Notes under the pieces: generated by a model | What the model saw: the letters and a program-made list of their open reading frames with translations, nothing else | The model's database searches: none | Told to the model about the DNA's origin: nothing | Part shown: piece by piece, positions 25,871 to 34,290 of the stretch | Position numbering within the stretch: position 1 is the stretch's first letter | How the letters are laid out: each line of letters opens with the position of its first letter | Program-made: the position numbers and the translations under genes | Assembly: GCA_039816045.1 (NCBI GenBank) | Contig: JBCBYB010000015.1 | Location: 37,646-101,645, forward strand | Direction of reading: 5' to 3' | DNA from: Thermohalobaculum sp039816045 | GTDB taxonomy: Bacteria; Pseudomonadota; Alphaproteobacteria; Rhodobacterales; Rhodobacteraceae | DNA length: 64,000 nt

Positions 25871-28534
25871 ATGGAACTCGTATTTCTCGCCATCCTCGTC
25901 CTGCTGATGGCATTCGCGCTGGCCTCTGGGTTCCCCGTCGCCTTCGCCTTGCCGGGCTCCGCCATCGTCACCATCCTGCTCGCCGAGGGCGCGGGGCTGC
26001 TCTTCGCGGGCGAAGGCGGCGCCTATTTCGCCCAAGGCTCCGCGGCGGAGTGGCTTTCGGCCGGTGTCACCAACTTCCGCGGGATCTATTGGGAGGCGGA
26101 ACGCGATACGCTGATCGCCATTCCGCTCTTCGTGTTCATGGGGATCATGCTCCAGCGCTCGAAGATTGCGGAGGATCTGCTGGTCACCATGGCGCAGCTC
26201 TTTGGCCCGATCCCGGGCGGCCTGGGCATCTCGGTGGTCTTCGTCGGCGCGCTCTTGGCGGCCACCACGGGCATCCTCGGCGCGACGGTTGTGGCGATGG
26301 GCCTGATCTCGCTCCCGGCGATGATGCGCAACGGCTATTCGATGCCGCTCTCCACAGGGACCATCGCGGCGTCGGGCACGCTCGGGCAGATCATCCCGCC
26401 TTCGATCGTGCTGATCATCCTGGCGGACCAGCTGGCCTCTGCCGTGGACCAGGCTGGCACCGCGCGCACCAATCTTTTCAAGGACGCAACCGGCGAGCTC
26501 TCGCTGCCGTCGGAGTTCGCGGTGACCTCGACCTCTGCCGGCGACATGTTCATGGGGGCGCTGGTGCCGGGGCTCGTCCTCGTGGGCCTCTTCATGCTCT
26601 ACATCCTGACGATCGCGCTGATCCGGCCGAGCATGGCTCCGGCGGTGCCGTTCGAGGGCAAGTTCGACCGCAAGCTCCTGTTCAAGGTGATCATCATCCT
26701 GGTCCCGCCGCTCGCGCTGATCTTTGCGGTGCTGGGCTCGATCATCGCGGGCATCGCAACGGTGAACCAGGCGGGTGCCATCGGCGCCATCGGTGCGACC
26801 ATCATGGCGGGCTACCGCCTGCGTGCGGGGCATTGGGACGCCTTCATCCCCGCCGGCATCGCGGTTGCGTCGCTGCTTGCGCTGGCGTTCATCACCCAGA
26901 ACTACGACGTGAACATCAAGAACATCCAGACCCCGGAACAGGAGCAGGGGCTCATGCTCGCCGTGATCGCCGTTGCGGCGTTCATGGTGGCGGTGCTCTG
27001 GTCGCTCTGGCGGACCTTCCGCATCGAGGACACGCTGAACGGCGTGATGATGGACACGGCAAAGACCACCTCGCTCGTCTTCATCATCCTGCTCGGGGCT
27101 GCGATGCTGACCTCGGCCTTCCGGGCCTTTGGCGGCGAGCATCTGGTGCGCGAGTTCCTGACCTCGCTGCCGGGTGGCTTCTGGACCCAGTTCGTCATCG
27201 TCATGGCGGTGATCTTCATGCTGGGCTTCTTCCTGGACTTCATCGAGATCGCGGTGGTCGTGGTGCCGATCGTGGCGCCGATCCTGCTGATGGACCCAGG
27301 CGCCAACATCACGGCTGTCTGGCTCGGGGTGATGATCGGGCTGAACATCCAGACCTCGTTCCTCACACCACCCTTTGGGTTTGCGCTCTTCTACCTCCGA
27401 GGCGTGGCATCCTCAGAGGTGAAGACGACCGACATCTACAAAGGCGTGGTGCCGTTCATCGGGCTTCAGCTGGTGGCGCTGACGATCGTGGGCGCGACCC
27501 CGCAACTGGTGAACTATCTGCCGAACCGCATCTCGCTGTTGTCCGAGACGGCGCCACCACCGGTGAACCCGCTCTTACAAGGCTGTGTGGAGGAGTATCT
27601 GGTCCAGCAGTACAACGAGCGAGAGCCTGAGCTTCGGGCGGCCATCGGCACGGCGCGGGAGATCGATCTTTCGGCTCTGCCGCGCGGGCTGAGGGGCGAT
27701 CTGGAGGATGCTTTCGACCAGGCGGAATCCGTCTTCGGTCACATCGACACGATCTCCGAGACCGAGGCGGCGGTGGCGGCTGCGACGCCCGATTATCGCC
27801 CGCTGCACCAGATGGTCCGGGCGCTCGAGCGTGACCGCCGCAAGGTGGATGAGCATATCGAGCACGTGCAGAAACAGCTCGACGATCTGCGCTTTGTGGA
27901 GAACCCGGACCCGGCGCTCGCCCCGGCTTACGAAGCCGAGATCGTGGCGCTCGAGGAAGAGGGGGCCCGGCTCGAGGCAGCCGTCCCGGCCGATTGGGAC
28001 GCGCGCCACGACGCCTTTGCGGATGTGCTGAAGGAGGACACGGCAGCCCGCCGGGCCTTCCGCCGCGCGCAGGATGAGGCGTTTGGGCCGCTGCTCGAGA
28101 CGATGGAGCTTCTCCGTCTGACCGATCAGATGCCGGCGGCAGGGGTGCGCCTCGACGAGGTGATTGCGATGCTTGATGCCGAGGGTCCGACCGCCACGGA
28201 GGAGGCGATCAAGGCGCTTGGGGCCGTCTTCCGCGAGGTCGGGGCCGACCGGGATGTCACCAAGCCAATCCGGGATGCCCGTCGGCCCTACCGCGACGAC
28301 GAGCCGGATGTGGCGAAGATCCGCGAGGAGCTGACCGACGCCAAGGAGGCCTTCGAGGAGGAACTCGCCTGGCGTCAGGCGGCGGTTGCTTCGGTTCTGC
28401 CTGAGCTCGAGACCTATGAGGCCGCGATCCGCGACACCATCGGTCTGCGCGCGCAGGAGAACCTCGACCGCGACCAGGCCCTCTATGTCGCGGCCTGCCG
28501 GGCAGATCACAAGGACATCTCGCTGTTCTTCTAG
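25871..28534 (+). CDS. TRAP transporter large permease with long C-terminal coiled-coil extension (DctM)
   Basis: Residues 1-555 or so form a DctM-type permease with many helices, including LGQIIPPSIVLIILAD and the LTPPFGFALFYLRGV segment typical of the family. From about 560 to 887 the sequence changes to a charged, helical, membrane-free extension with Glu/Arg/Asp-rich heptads, for instance VRALERDRRKVDEHIEHV and AKIREELTDAKEAFEEEL. Canonical DctM subunits end near 430-600 residues. The extension is probably cytoplasmic if the helix count is even, but this is uncertain. It forms the operon end with dctP and dctQ. Confidence 0.88.
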   Translation: MELVFLAILVLLMAFALASGFPVAFALPGSAIVTILLAEGAGLLFAGEGGAYFAQGSAAEWLSAGVTNFRGIYWEAERDTLIAIPLFVFMGIMLQRSKIAEDLLVTMAQLFGPIPGGLGISVVFVGALLAATTGILGATVVAMGLISLPAMMRNGYSMPLSTGTIAASGTLGQIIPPSIVLIILADQLASAVDQAGTARTNLFKDATGELSLPSEFAVTSTSAGDMFMGALVPGLVLVGLFMLYILTIALIRPSMAPAVPFEGKFDRKLLFKVIIILVPPLALIFAVLGSIIAGIATVNQAGAIGAIGATIMAGYRLRAGHWDAFIPAGIAVASLLALAFITQNYDVNIKNIQTPEQEQGLMLAVIAVAAFMVAVLWSLWRTFRIEDTLNGVMMDTAKTTSLVFIILLGAAMLTSAFRAFGGEHLVREFLTSLPGGFWTQFVIVMAVIFMLGFFLDFIEIAVVVVPIVAPILLMDPGANITAVWLGVMIGLNIQTSFLTPPFGFALFYLRGVASSEVKTTDIYKGVVPFIGLQLVALTIVGATPQLVNYLPNRISLLSETAPPPVNPLLQGCVEEYLVQQYNEREPELRAAIGTAREIDLSALPRGLRGDLEDAFDQAESVFGHIDTISETEAAVAAATPDYRPLHQMVRALERDRRKVDEHIEHVQKQLDDLRFVENPDPALAPAYEAEIVALEEEGARLEAAVPADWDARHDAFADVLKEDTAARRAFRRAQDEAFGPLLETMELLRLTDQMPAAGVRLDEVIAMLDAEGPTATEEAIKALGAVFREVGADRDVTKPIRDARRPYRDDEPDVAKIREELTDAKEAFEEELAWRQAAVASVLPELETYEAAIRDTIGLRAQENLDRDQALYVAACRADHKDISLFF

Positions 28535-28577
28535 CGTATGAGAGGTCGGCCCCCGGGCCGGCCCAATCGAGGGGCCG

Positions 28578-29489
28578 ATGATCGGACACGCGCTCACCGG
28601 CCTCTATGCCAAACCCGCGCTGCTCTTGACGCTGACCGCGCTGTTCTGGGCCGGGAACGCGATTGCAGGGCAGCTCGCGGTCGGTGAGGTCGCGCCCTTC
28701 CAGCTGGTGGCGCTGCGCTGGGTGCTCGTCTCGGTCGTGCTGCTGGCGCTGTTCGGGGGTGAGCTGCGGGAGCACTGGGGGGCTGTCAAAGGCCGCCTGC
28801 CCTTTGTGATCACCGTCGCGAGCCTCGGCTTCACCGGCTTCAACGGGCTCTTCTACCTCGCCTCGCTCTCCACCTCGGCTGTGAACATCGGGATCCTCCA
28901 GGGCTCCATCCCGGTCTTCGTGCTGCTGATGGCCTATGTCGCCTATGGCACGCGGATCTCGGCAATCCAGACCGTCGGCGTCGCGGCGACCCTTGTGGGC
29001 GTGGTGCTGGTCGCCACCGATGGCGCGCCCGTCTCGCTCCTGACCCTCGGCGTCGCCCCCGGCGATGGCCTGATGGTGCTCGCCTGCCTGCTCTATGCCT
29101 TCTACGCGACCTGCCTGCAGCGCCGACCCGACCTGCCCGGGCGCGCGTTCTTCACGTTGATGTCGGCCATCGCGGCGGTCACATCTCTGCCCTTCTTTGC
29201 TGCGGAATGGGTGATCGTCGATCCCCCCTTCCCGACAATGGAGGGGTTCGCCGTGATCCTCTTCGTTGCGATCTTCCCGTCCTGCCTGGCGCAGCTTTTC
29301 TTCATGCGGGGTGTGGATCTCATCGGGCCGGGCCGCGCCGGCGTCTATGTGAACCTCGTCCCGGTCTTCGCCTCGATCCTGGCGATCCTGCTGCTGGGCG
29401 AACGCTTTGCCTGGTTCCATGCGTTGGCGCTGGCGCTGGTCCTCGGGGGCATCTGGCTCGCCCAACGCTCCCCACGGCCGGCCCGCTGA
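28578..29489 (+). CDS. EamA/DMT-family transporter
   Basis: The 303-residue protein has ten hydrophobic helices in two EamA repeats: LFWAGNAIAGQLAVGEVAPF in repeat 1, and PSCLAQLFFMRGVDLIGPG followed by VFASILAILLLGERF in repeat 2. It resembles exporters of the RhaT/EamA group. GAGGGGCCG gives the ribosome site. It lies 43 bases after dctM; a GC hairpin-prone stretch in the gap may separate the two transcripts. Confidence 0.82.
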   Translation: MIGHALTGLYAKPALLLTLTALFWAGNAIAGQLAVGEVAPFQLVALRWVLVSVVLLALFGGELREHWGAVKGRLPFVITVASLGFTGFNGLFYLASLSTSAVNIGILQGSIPVFVLLMAYVAYGTRISAIQTVGVAATLVGVVLVATDGAPVSLLTLGVAPGDGLMVLACLLYAFYATCLQRRPDLPGRAFFTLMSAIAAVTSLPFFAAEWVIVDPPFPTMEGFAVILFVAIFPSCLAQLFFMRGVDLIGPGRAGVYVNLVPVFASILAILLLGERFAWFHALALALVLGGIWLAQRSPRPAR

Positions 29490-29577
29490 GCGCACGCTGC
29501 GCTGCCAATCGGCGCAACGCCGCCCACCCCCCTCTAAGCTCCGGCGCAATCCAACCCATGCGTAAGGAGCCGAGCCG

Positions 29578-29838
29578 ATGACCGAGGTCGACCTCGCCCC
29601 GGAGGTGCACTCGCCCGCCCCCGGAACCCCGCAGACCAACCACAAGGCGTGGAGCGCCGGGCTGACGGGCAGCCTCACCACGCTCGCGATGCTCTACCTC
29701 TCGCGCCTGACCGATCTGGTGCCCGAGCCGGCGCTCGCCGAGGCGCAGAACGCTGCCGTGGCTCTGATCGCCGCCTTGGTGGGCCTGATCACGGGGGCCG
29801 CCGCCCATTTCACCCGCAACCGTGCGAAGGAGGTCTGA
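29578..29838 (+). CDS. Small membrane protein, unrecognised (holin-like shape)
   Basis: This 86-residue protein has a polar N-terminal 25 residues and two hydrophobic segments (about 30-48 and 58-78). The C-terminus is basic (HFTRNRAKEV). The size and layout recall small phage holins, but there are no lysis or other phage genes next to it. AAGGAG precedes the ATG by 8 bases. It is followed after 1 base by a lipoprotein gene, so the pair is probably coexpressed. Confidence 0.6.
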   Translation: MTEVDLAPEVHSPAPGTPQTNHKAWSAGLTGSLTTLAMLYLSRLTDLVPEPALAEAQNAAVALIAALVGLITGAAAHFTRNRAKEV

Positions 29839-29839
29839 G

Positions 29840-30115
29840 ATGCGCCGGTTCCTCCTCGCCACGACCCTGCTGTTCTCCCTCGGTGGCTGTTTCTCAACCG
29901 TGATGGACGGTGCGGGCCAGGCCCTCCTCGTCGGCAGTGAGGTCGCCGCGCGCGCCTATCTCACGCAGAACACCCGCGTTCGGGGTGAGCTGACCCTCGG
30001 CGCGCAGCTGATGACCGATGCGGTGCTGGCGTTCCGGCAATACCAGGCTGGGCGGCGCATCCTCGAGAACGCGACGGGCGCGCCGGTCACCGTTGTGCGG
30101 GAGGACGTGCTGTGA
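29840..30115 (+). CDS. Small predicted lipoprotein
   Basis: The 91-residue protein starts MRRFLLATTLLFSLGGC, giving a signal peptide with lipobox LGGC and acylation at Cys16. The rest is a short helical domain with no motif I recognise. The AAGGAGG site overlaps the end of the previous gene. The stop overlaps the GTG start of the next gene. By its leader it should be anchored in an envelope membrane. Confidence 0.65.
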   Translation: MRRFLLATTLLFSLGGCFSTVMDGAGQALLVGSEVAARAYLTQNTRVRGELTLGAQLMTDAVLAFRQYQAGRRILENATGAPVTVVREDVL

Positions 30116-30576
30116 TCCGCGCGGCAACCGCAGCCTTGGCAGCAGCGCTGGCGCTGGCGAGCCCTGCCCCAGCAGCGCCGGCTGGCGAGGCACTGGCAAC
30201 CTGTGGAGCCATGGCCGGAGAGACCGTCTCGCTGCTCTACCGCGTCCGGTTCCTCGACCGTAGTGGCGGATGGGCGGTGCGCGATGCCGCCGGCCGCCGG
30301 ACGGTGCTCCGCGAAGAGTGCGTCTCGCGCCCGGGTGGCGCCTTCGCCCGCCATCGCTGCGGCCCGGCGCGGGGTGCGCGGGTGTCGGTGCTGCGCTATG
30401 CCGGGGTGCTGGCGAACCGCGTGGACCCGCATCCGCTCTCGCTGACGGCGCTCTACGAGATCGCCTTTCTCGACGCCGAGGGCCGCGTGCAGGAGACCCC
30501 GGAGACGGAACTCACCTTCCGCAGTTGTCTGGCGCTCGATGCCGGGGAGCGCTGGCCGGAGCCGCAAGCGCACTAA
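30112..30576 (+). CDS. Secreted hypothetical protein
   Basis: The 154-residue protein has an Ala-rich signal peptide (MIRAATAALAAALALASPAPAAP) and a mature part containing four cysteines, suggesting two disulfides. GTG at 30112 overlaps the lipoprotein stop (GTGA). The sequence (YRVRFLDRSGGWAVRD, then SLTALYEIAFLDAEG) looks like a small beta-sheet domain. No family is recognised. Three small envelope genes (29,578-30,576) thus form one cluster ahead of the amine oxidase. Confidence 0.6.
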   Translation: MIRAATAALAAALALASPAPAAPAGEALATCGAMAGETVSLLYRVRFLDRSGGWAVRDAAGRRTVLREECVSRPGGAFARHRCGPARGARVSVLRYAGVLANRVDPHPLSLTALYEIAFLDAEGRVQETPETELTFRSCLALDAGERWPEPQAH

Positions 30577-30612
30577 TATCTCTTCTGTGCGCCTGCGCCA
30601 GGGGAGACCGCC

Positions 30613-31932
30613 ATGCCGCCCTTCGACATGAACCGACCGCCCCTGCCCTCCGATCCGGATGTTGTGATCGTGGGGGCGGGGGCCGCAGGCATGGCCGCCG
30701 CCCGCGCGCTTGCCACGCGGGGGGTCTCCGCCGTGATCGTCGAAGCGGCGGACCGGGTCGGCGGCCGCGCCTGGACCGATCACACGGCCTTCGGGGTCCC
30801 GCTCGACATGGGCTGCTCCTGGGTCTCCGGCTCGGGCCGCAACTCCCTCGTCAAGATCGCGCGGCGGCGGGGTCTGACCCTCGTCGACCATACGGATGCC
30901 CCCGACGCGCTGTTCGTGGACGGGCGGCCCGCCACGCGACGTGAGCTCTCCGCGTATTACGACGCTTTCGATGCCATCCACACGGCGATGAACCGGGCGG
31001 GCAAGGCTGGCTGGTCCGCCCCTGCCACCGGCGTGTTGCCGCGTGATCTGCCGTTCTCCGGGACCGTGCAATCCTGGATCGGCGGGATGGACCACGGCGT
31101 GGACTTCAAGGATCTCTCGCCCATCGACTATTGGGAGCAGAGCGATGATCAGCCGAGCTATCTCGTGCGCGAGGGCTTCGGGACGATCGTGGAGACGCTG
31201 GGGCAAGGGCTGCCGATCGCGCTCAGCACTCGGGTGACAGCGATCGACTGGGGCGGGCAGGGCGTGCGGGTCGAGACGACGCGCGGCACCCTCGCCGCCA
31301 AGGCCTGTCTCTTGACCGTCTCGACCGGGGTGCTGGCCTCGGGCGATATCCGCTTCACGCCGGCGCTGCCGGTCGACAAGCAAGAGGCCATCCACGATGT
31401 GCCCATGGGGCTGCTCGTGAAGGTCCCGCTGCTGTTCGACGGGGCGCGGTTCGGCATCGAGGAGGGCGCCTGGCTGACCTACAAGGTCCCGGACGAGGTC
31501 CCGTCGCCGGCCTGCTTCTTCGTCGCCTGGCCCTGCGGACACGACTATCTCTTCGGGAACATCGGCGGCGATCTCGGCTGGGAGCTGTCGCGCGCAGGGG
31601 AAGCGGCCACGGTGGACTTCGCGCTTGGCGAGCTGATCAAGCTGCTCGGTTCGGACATCCGCAAGCACTTTGTCAAAGGGTTGATGACCGACTGGGCGCA
31701 GAACCCGCTGACCTACGGCGCCTATTCCGTGCAGCGGCCGGGCCGGATCGGGGGGCGCCTCGCGCTGCGGCGGCCTGTGGGCAAGCGGCTCTACTTCGCC
31801 GGGGAAGCTGTGGACACCGAGCGGGCGGCGCTTGCCAACGGCGCCTATGACAGCGGTATCCGGGTCGCTAAGACCATCGGCCGGGCCCTCCGGCACTCGT
31901 CGCGGTCGGTCCGCCGGCTGATCCCTCGTTGA
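30613..31932 (+). CDS. Flavin monoamine oxidase family protein (first of two)
   Basis: The 439-residue protein has the FAD-binding GAGAAGMAAARALATRG (about 19-35), the VVEAADRVGGRAWT-like second motif, and the C-terminal FAD-contact segment LYFAGEAVDTE. This fold oxidises primary, secondary or polyamine amines to aldehydes. It lacks a signal peptide. It is paralogous to the protein at 36,887 (shared IHDVPMGLL, KHFVKG and FAGEAV blocks), and the two bracket a polyamine-type ABC transporter. GGGGAG precedes the ATG. The substrate is inferred to be what the transporter imports. Confidence 0.85.
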   Translation: MPPFDMNRPPLPSDPDVVIVGAGAAGMAAARALATRGVSAVIVEAADRVGGRAWTDHTAFGVPLDMGCSWVSGSGRNSLVKIARRRGLTLVDHTDAPDALFVDGRPATRRELSAYYDAFDAIHTAMNRAGKAGWSAPATGVLPRDLPFSGTVQSWIGGMDHGVDFKDLSPIDYWEQSDDQPSYLVREGFGTIVETLGQGLPIALSTRVTAIDWGGQGVRVETTRGTLAAKACLLTVSTGVLASGDIRFTPALPVDKQEAIHDVPMGLLVKVPLLFDGARFGIEEGAWLTYKVPDEVPSPACFFVAWPCGHDYLFGNIGGDLGWELSRAGEAATVDFALGELIKLLGSDIRKHFVKGLMTDWAQNPLTYGAYSVQRPGRIGGRLALRRPVGKRLYFAGEAVDTERAALANGAYDSGIRVAKTIGRALRHSSRSVRRLIPR

Positions 31933-32024
31933 GTGGGTGAGTCGCAGAAAAGTGCTCTGCTGATGCACATTGCAACGATCACGCCTCGCTTGAGTGCTGC
32001 CAAAATAGGCGGACGCGACTGAAC

Positions 32025-32049
32025 GCTCAGCAATGCACCTCGGCTGAGC
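32025..32049. promoter_or_regulatory. Inverted repeat upstream of the ABC operon
   Basis: Arms GCTCAGC (32025-32031) and GCTGAGC (32043-32049) match perfectly, with an 11-base spacer. The flanks repeat the CTGA core seen in the operator-like palindrome 55 bases downstream. It may be a second regulator site or a terminator for the amine oxidase gene; no T-run follows. Confidence 0.35.
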
Positions 32050-32104
32050 GCCCGATTCTCCTATCAACGGCACTATCGGCTTGACTGCGGCAAAATGTCG
32101 GTTT

Positions 32105-32130
32105 CGACTGAGTGAAAGCGCATTCAGTCG
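32105..32130. promoter_or_regulatory. Candidate TetR-type operator upstream of the ABC operon
   Basis: CGACTGAGTG (32105-32114) and CATTCAGTCG (32121-32130) form a palindrome with 9 of 10 matching pairs and a 6-base centre, ending 39 bases before the binding-protein ATG. The 237-base gap 31,933-32,169 also holds related half-sites (GACTGAACG, CTTGAGTG, GTGAGTCG). The operon encodes its own BetI-like TetR regulator, a natural candidate to bind here. Confidence 0.45.
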
Positions 32131-32169
32131 CAGCCGACCCGGCGACGCCACAACAGGAGATGGTAGGCC

Positions 32170-33294
32170 ATGGACATCCTCGACAACCTGAACGCCGTCC
32201 GCCGCGGAGAGCTCTCGCGCCGGGCTTTCAGCCGCTCGTTGCTCGCCGCCGGGATCGGTTTGGTGACCACGCCAATGCTGCCGAGCCGGGCGCGGGCGAC
32301 GGAGGGTGACCAAGCGACCTTCTTCACCTGGGGCGGCTATGACATCGAGGAGATCTACGGGCCCTATATCGCGAAGCACGGCGCGCCACCCAACTTCTCG
32401 ATCTTTGGCGGCACCGAAGAGGCGCTGATCAAGATGCGGGGCGGGTTCGTCGTGGATGCGGCGCATCCCTGCAATGCGGGCCTGCTGCGCTGGACCGAGA
32501 CCGGCCTCTTCCAGCCGATCGACACCTCGCGGCTGTCGAACTGGCCCGATGTGATGCCCGAGCTCGTGCAGATGGAGGGCAACACCGCACCGTCGGGGGC
32601 GCCCTGGATGGTGCCGTTCGATTGGGGTGGCACCTCGGTCACCTACCGCACCGACATCTTCGAGCTCGAGGGCGAAGAGAGCTGGGACATGCTCTGGGAC
32701 GAGCGCTATGCCGGCCGTCTCGGCTCGCTGGCTTCGGGCGGGGATGCCTGGTGGTGCGGCGCGATCAAGGCGGGCGTCGACTTCAAGGACATCGGCACCG
32801 ACGCGGCCTTCGACAAGATCTCTGAGGTTATGCGCGCCCAGCGTCCGCTGATCCGCGTCTACACCGACGACACCACAACGCTCGAGCAGGCACTGGCCTC
32901 GGGCGAGATGGCGGCAGCGATGACCTGGAACAGCTCCGCGGTGTTGCTGCAGGCCGAAGAGGTGCCGGTGAAGTTCGCCAAGCCGAAGGAAGGCCAGCTC
33001 ACCTGGGTTTGCGGCGTGATGATCCACAAGGACGCGCCGAACCTCGACCGCACCTATGAGATGATCGACGCGCTGCTGAGCGTCGAGACCGGCAAGTTCA
33101 TGATCAACGACTACGGGTACGGCCACTCGAACCTGAAGGCGTTCGAAGCCTTTGACGACGCGACGCTTGTGGGCCTCGGGCTCAGCCGCGAACCCGCCGC
33201 CATTCTGCAAGAGGGTCACTTCATGATCCCGCAGAACCAGGAATGGGAGACGCGGATGAACGAGACGTTTGAGCTGATCAAAGCCGGGTTCTGA
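32170..33294 (+). CDS. Polyamine/opine-type ABC transporter substrate-binding protein
   Basis: The 374-residue PotD-like periplasmic protein has a Tat-like leader (ELSRRAFSRSLLAAGIG, about 14-30) ending near SRARA. The PotD fold is indicated by FFTWGGYDIEEIYGPYI at the start of the mature protein and MVPFDWGGTSVTYRTDIF near 140. It should capture a cationic amine, such as spermidine, putrescine or a related amine. It opens an operon with two permeases, an ATPase, a TetR regulator, an amine oxidase and TMADH-like enzymes. AGGAG lies 13 bases upstream of the ATG. Confidence 0.88.
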   Translation: MDILDNLNAVRRGELSRRAFSRSLLAAGIGLVTTPMLPSRARATEGDQATFFTWGGYDIEEIYGPYIAKHGAPPNFSIFGGTEEALIKMRGGFVVDAAHPCNAGLLRWTETGLFQPIDTSRLSNWPDVMPELVQMEGNTAPSGAPWMVPFDWGGTSVTYRTDIFELEGEESWDMLWDERYAGRLGSLASGGDAWWCGAIKAGVDFKDIGTDAAFDKISEVMRAQRPLIRVYTDDTTTLEQALASGEMAAAMTWNSSAVLLQAEEVPVKFAKPKEGQLTWVCGVMIHKDAPNLDRTYEMIDALLSVETGKFMINDYGYGHSNLKAFEAFDDATLVGLGLSREPAAILQEGHFMIPQNQEWETRMNETFELIKAGF

Positions 33295-33300
33295 TTCGAT

Positions 33301-33340
33301 GGGGGCGCGCGATGGAGTGGGGGGAATTCCGCGCGCCCCC
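33301..33340 (+). terminator. Strong hairpin between ABC binding protein and permease genes
   Basis: Perfect 11-base arms GGGGGCGCGCG (33301-33311) and CGCGCGCCCCC (33330-33340) lie 7 bases past the binding-protein stop. There is no T-run. The hairpin probably stabilises the binding-protein mRNA or attenuates the downstream genes. Confidence 0.55.
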
Positions 33341-33360
33341 GGCTGTGGGCGGATGCCGCG

Positions 33361-34290
33361 ATGACCGAGGCCCAGATCGCCGCACGCGAGGGCGCGCTGA
33401 CGCCCACCCGCAGCCGCTCTCTGCGCGGGTGGTTCTATCGGAGCGAGACCCTCCGCGGCTACACGATGCTTTCGCCGGCGCTGCTGGTGATGACGCTCGG
33501 CATGCTGGTGCCGTTCCTGATCCTGGTGGCCATGAGCTTCTGGACGCGGGATGGGTTCGATTTCGACACCACGCTCACCCTCACCAACTACGACCGCGCG
33601 GCGACGGAGCCGATCTTCGGCGCCTTCCTGATGCGGTCTTTCTGGGTGTCAGGGATCGCGACGGTGGTCACGGTGCTGTTGTGCTATCCGATGGCCTATT
33701 ACGTCGCCTTCCACGTGCACCGGAACAAGATGCTGTGGGTCATCCTGATGACCCTGCCGTTCTGGACGAGCTACCTGCTGCGGGTCTTCGCCTGGAAGGT
33801 GATCCTCGGCTATGAGGGGGTGATCAACTCGGCCCTCCTGTCGGTCGGGCTGATCGAGAAGCCGCTCGAGTTTCTGCTCTACAGCCAGACGGCGGTGATC
33901 ATCACGCTGGCCCATGCCTGGGCGGCCTTTGCGATCCTGCCCATGTATGTCTCGCTCGAGAAGATCGACCGGTCCCTGCTCGAGGCGGCGGCGGATCTCG
34001 GCGACGGGCCGGTGCGGCGGTTCTTGCGCATCACGCTGCCGCTGTCGATGCCGGGGGTGATCGCGGCGACCTTCCTGATCTTCATCCCGACGACGGGGGA
34101 CTACATCACCCCGGCGCTGCTCGGCGGGCCGGACGGCGCGATGATCGGCAACCTCATCCAGCTCCAGTTCGGGCCGGTGAACAACTGGCCGATGGGGGCG
34201 GCGCTCTCGATCGTGCTGATGCTGTGGATCGCGGCGGTGGGGCTCGTCTTCCTGTTCCTGATGCGCACCTACCGGGAGCGGGTGGCGTGA
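33361..34290 (+). CDS. ABC transporter permease (PotB-like)
   Basis: The 309-residue inner-membrane protein has six helices and a cytoplasmic N-terminal lead of about 30 residues. The EAA loop that contacts the ATPase is LLEAAADLGDGPVRRFLRIT (about 204-223), followed by LPLSMPGVIA. The extracellular part has the FWTRDGFDFDTTLTLTNY start typical of PotB-type permeases. It pairs with the next gene, whose GTG start overlaps this stop. Confidence 0.9.
   Translation: MTEAQIAAREGALTPTRSRSLRGWFYRSETLRGYTMLSPALLVMTLGMLVPFLILVAMSFWTRDGFDFDTTLTLTNYDRAATEPIFGAFLMRSFWVSGIATVVTVLLCYPMAYYVAFHVHRNKMLWVILMTLPFWTSYLLRVFAWKVILGYEGVINSALLSVGLIEKPLEFLLYSQTAVIITLAHAWAAFAILPMYVSLEKIDRSLLEAAADLGDGPVRRFLRITLPLSMPGVIAATFLIFIPTTGDYITPALLGGPDGAMIGNLIQLQFGPVNNWPMGAALSIVLMLWIAAVGLVFLFLMRTYRERVA

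Noticed and set aside
29578..30115. Holin/lipoprotein pair as a prophage lysis module.
   Set aside because: Only the small two-helix shape suggests it; no endolysin, spanin partner or other phage genes flank it.
29956..33219. A 1087-codon minus-strand open frame.
   Set aside because: It is antisense to the lipoprotein, amine oxidase and binding-protein genes, which have clear family motifs. Long antisense frames are expected in high-G+C DNA. Its translation shows no known motif.
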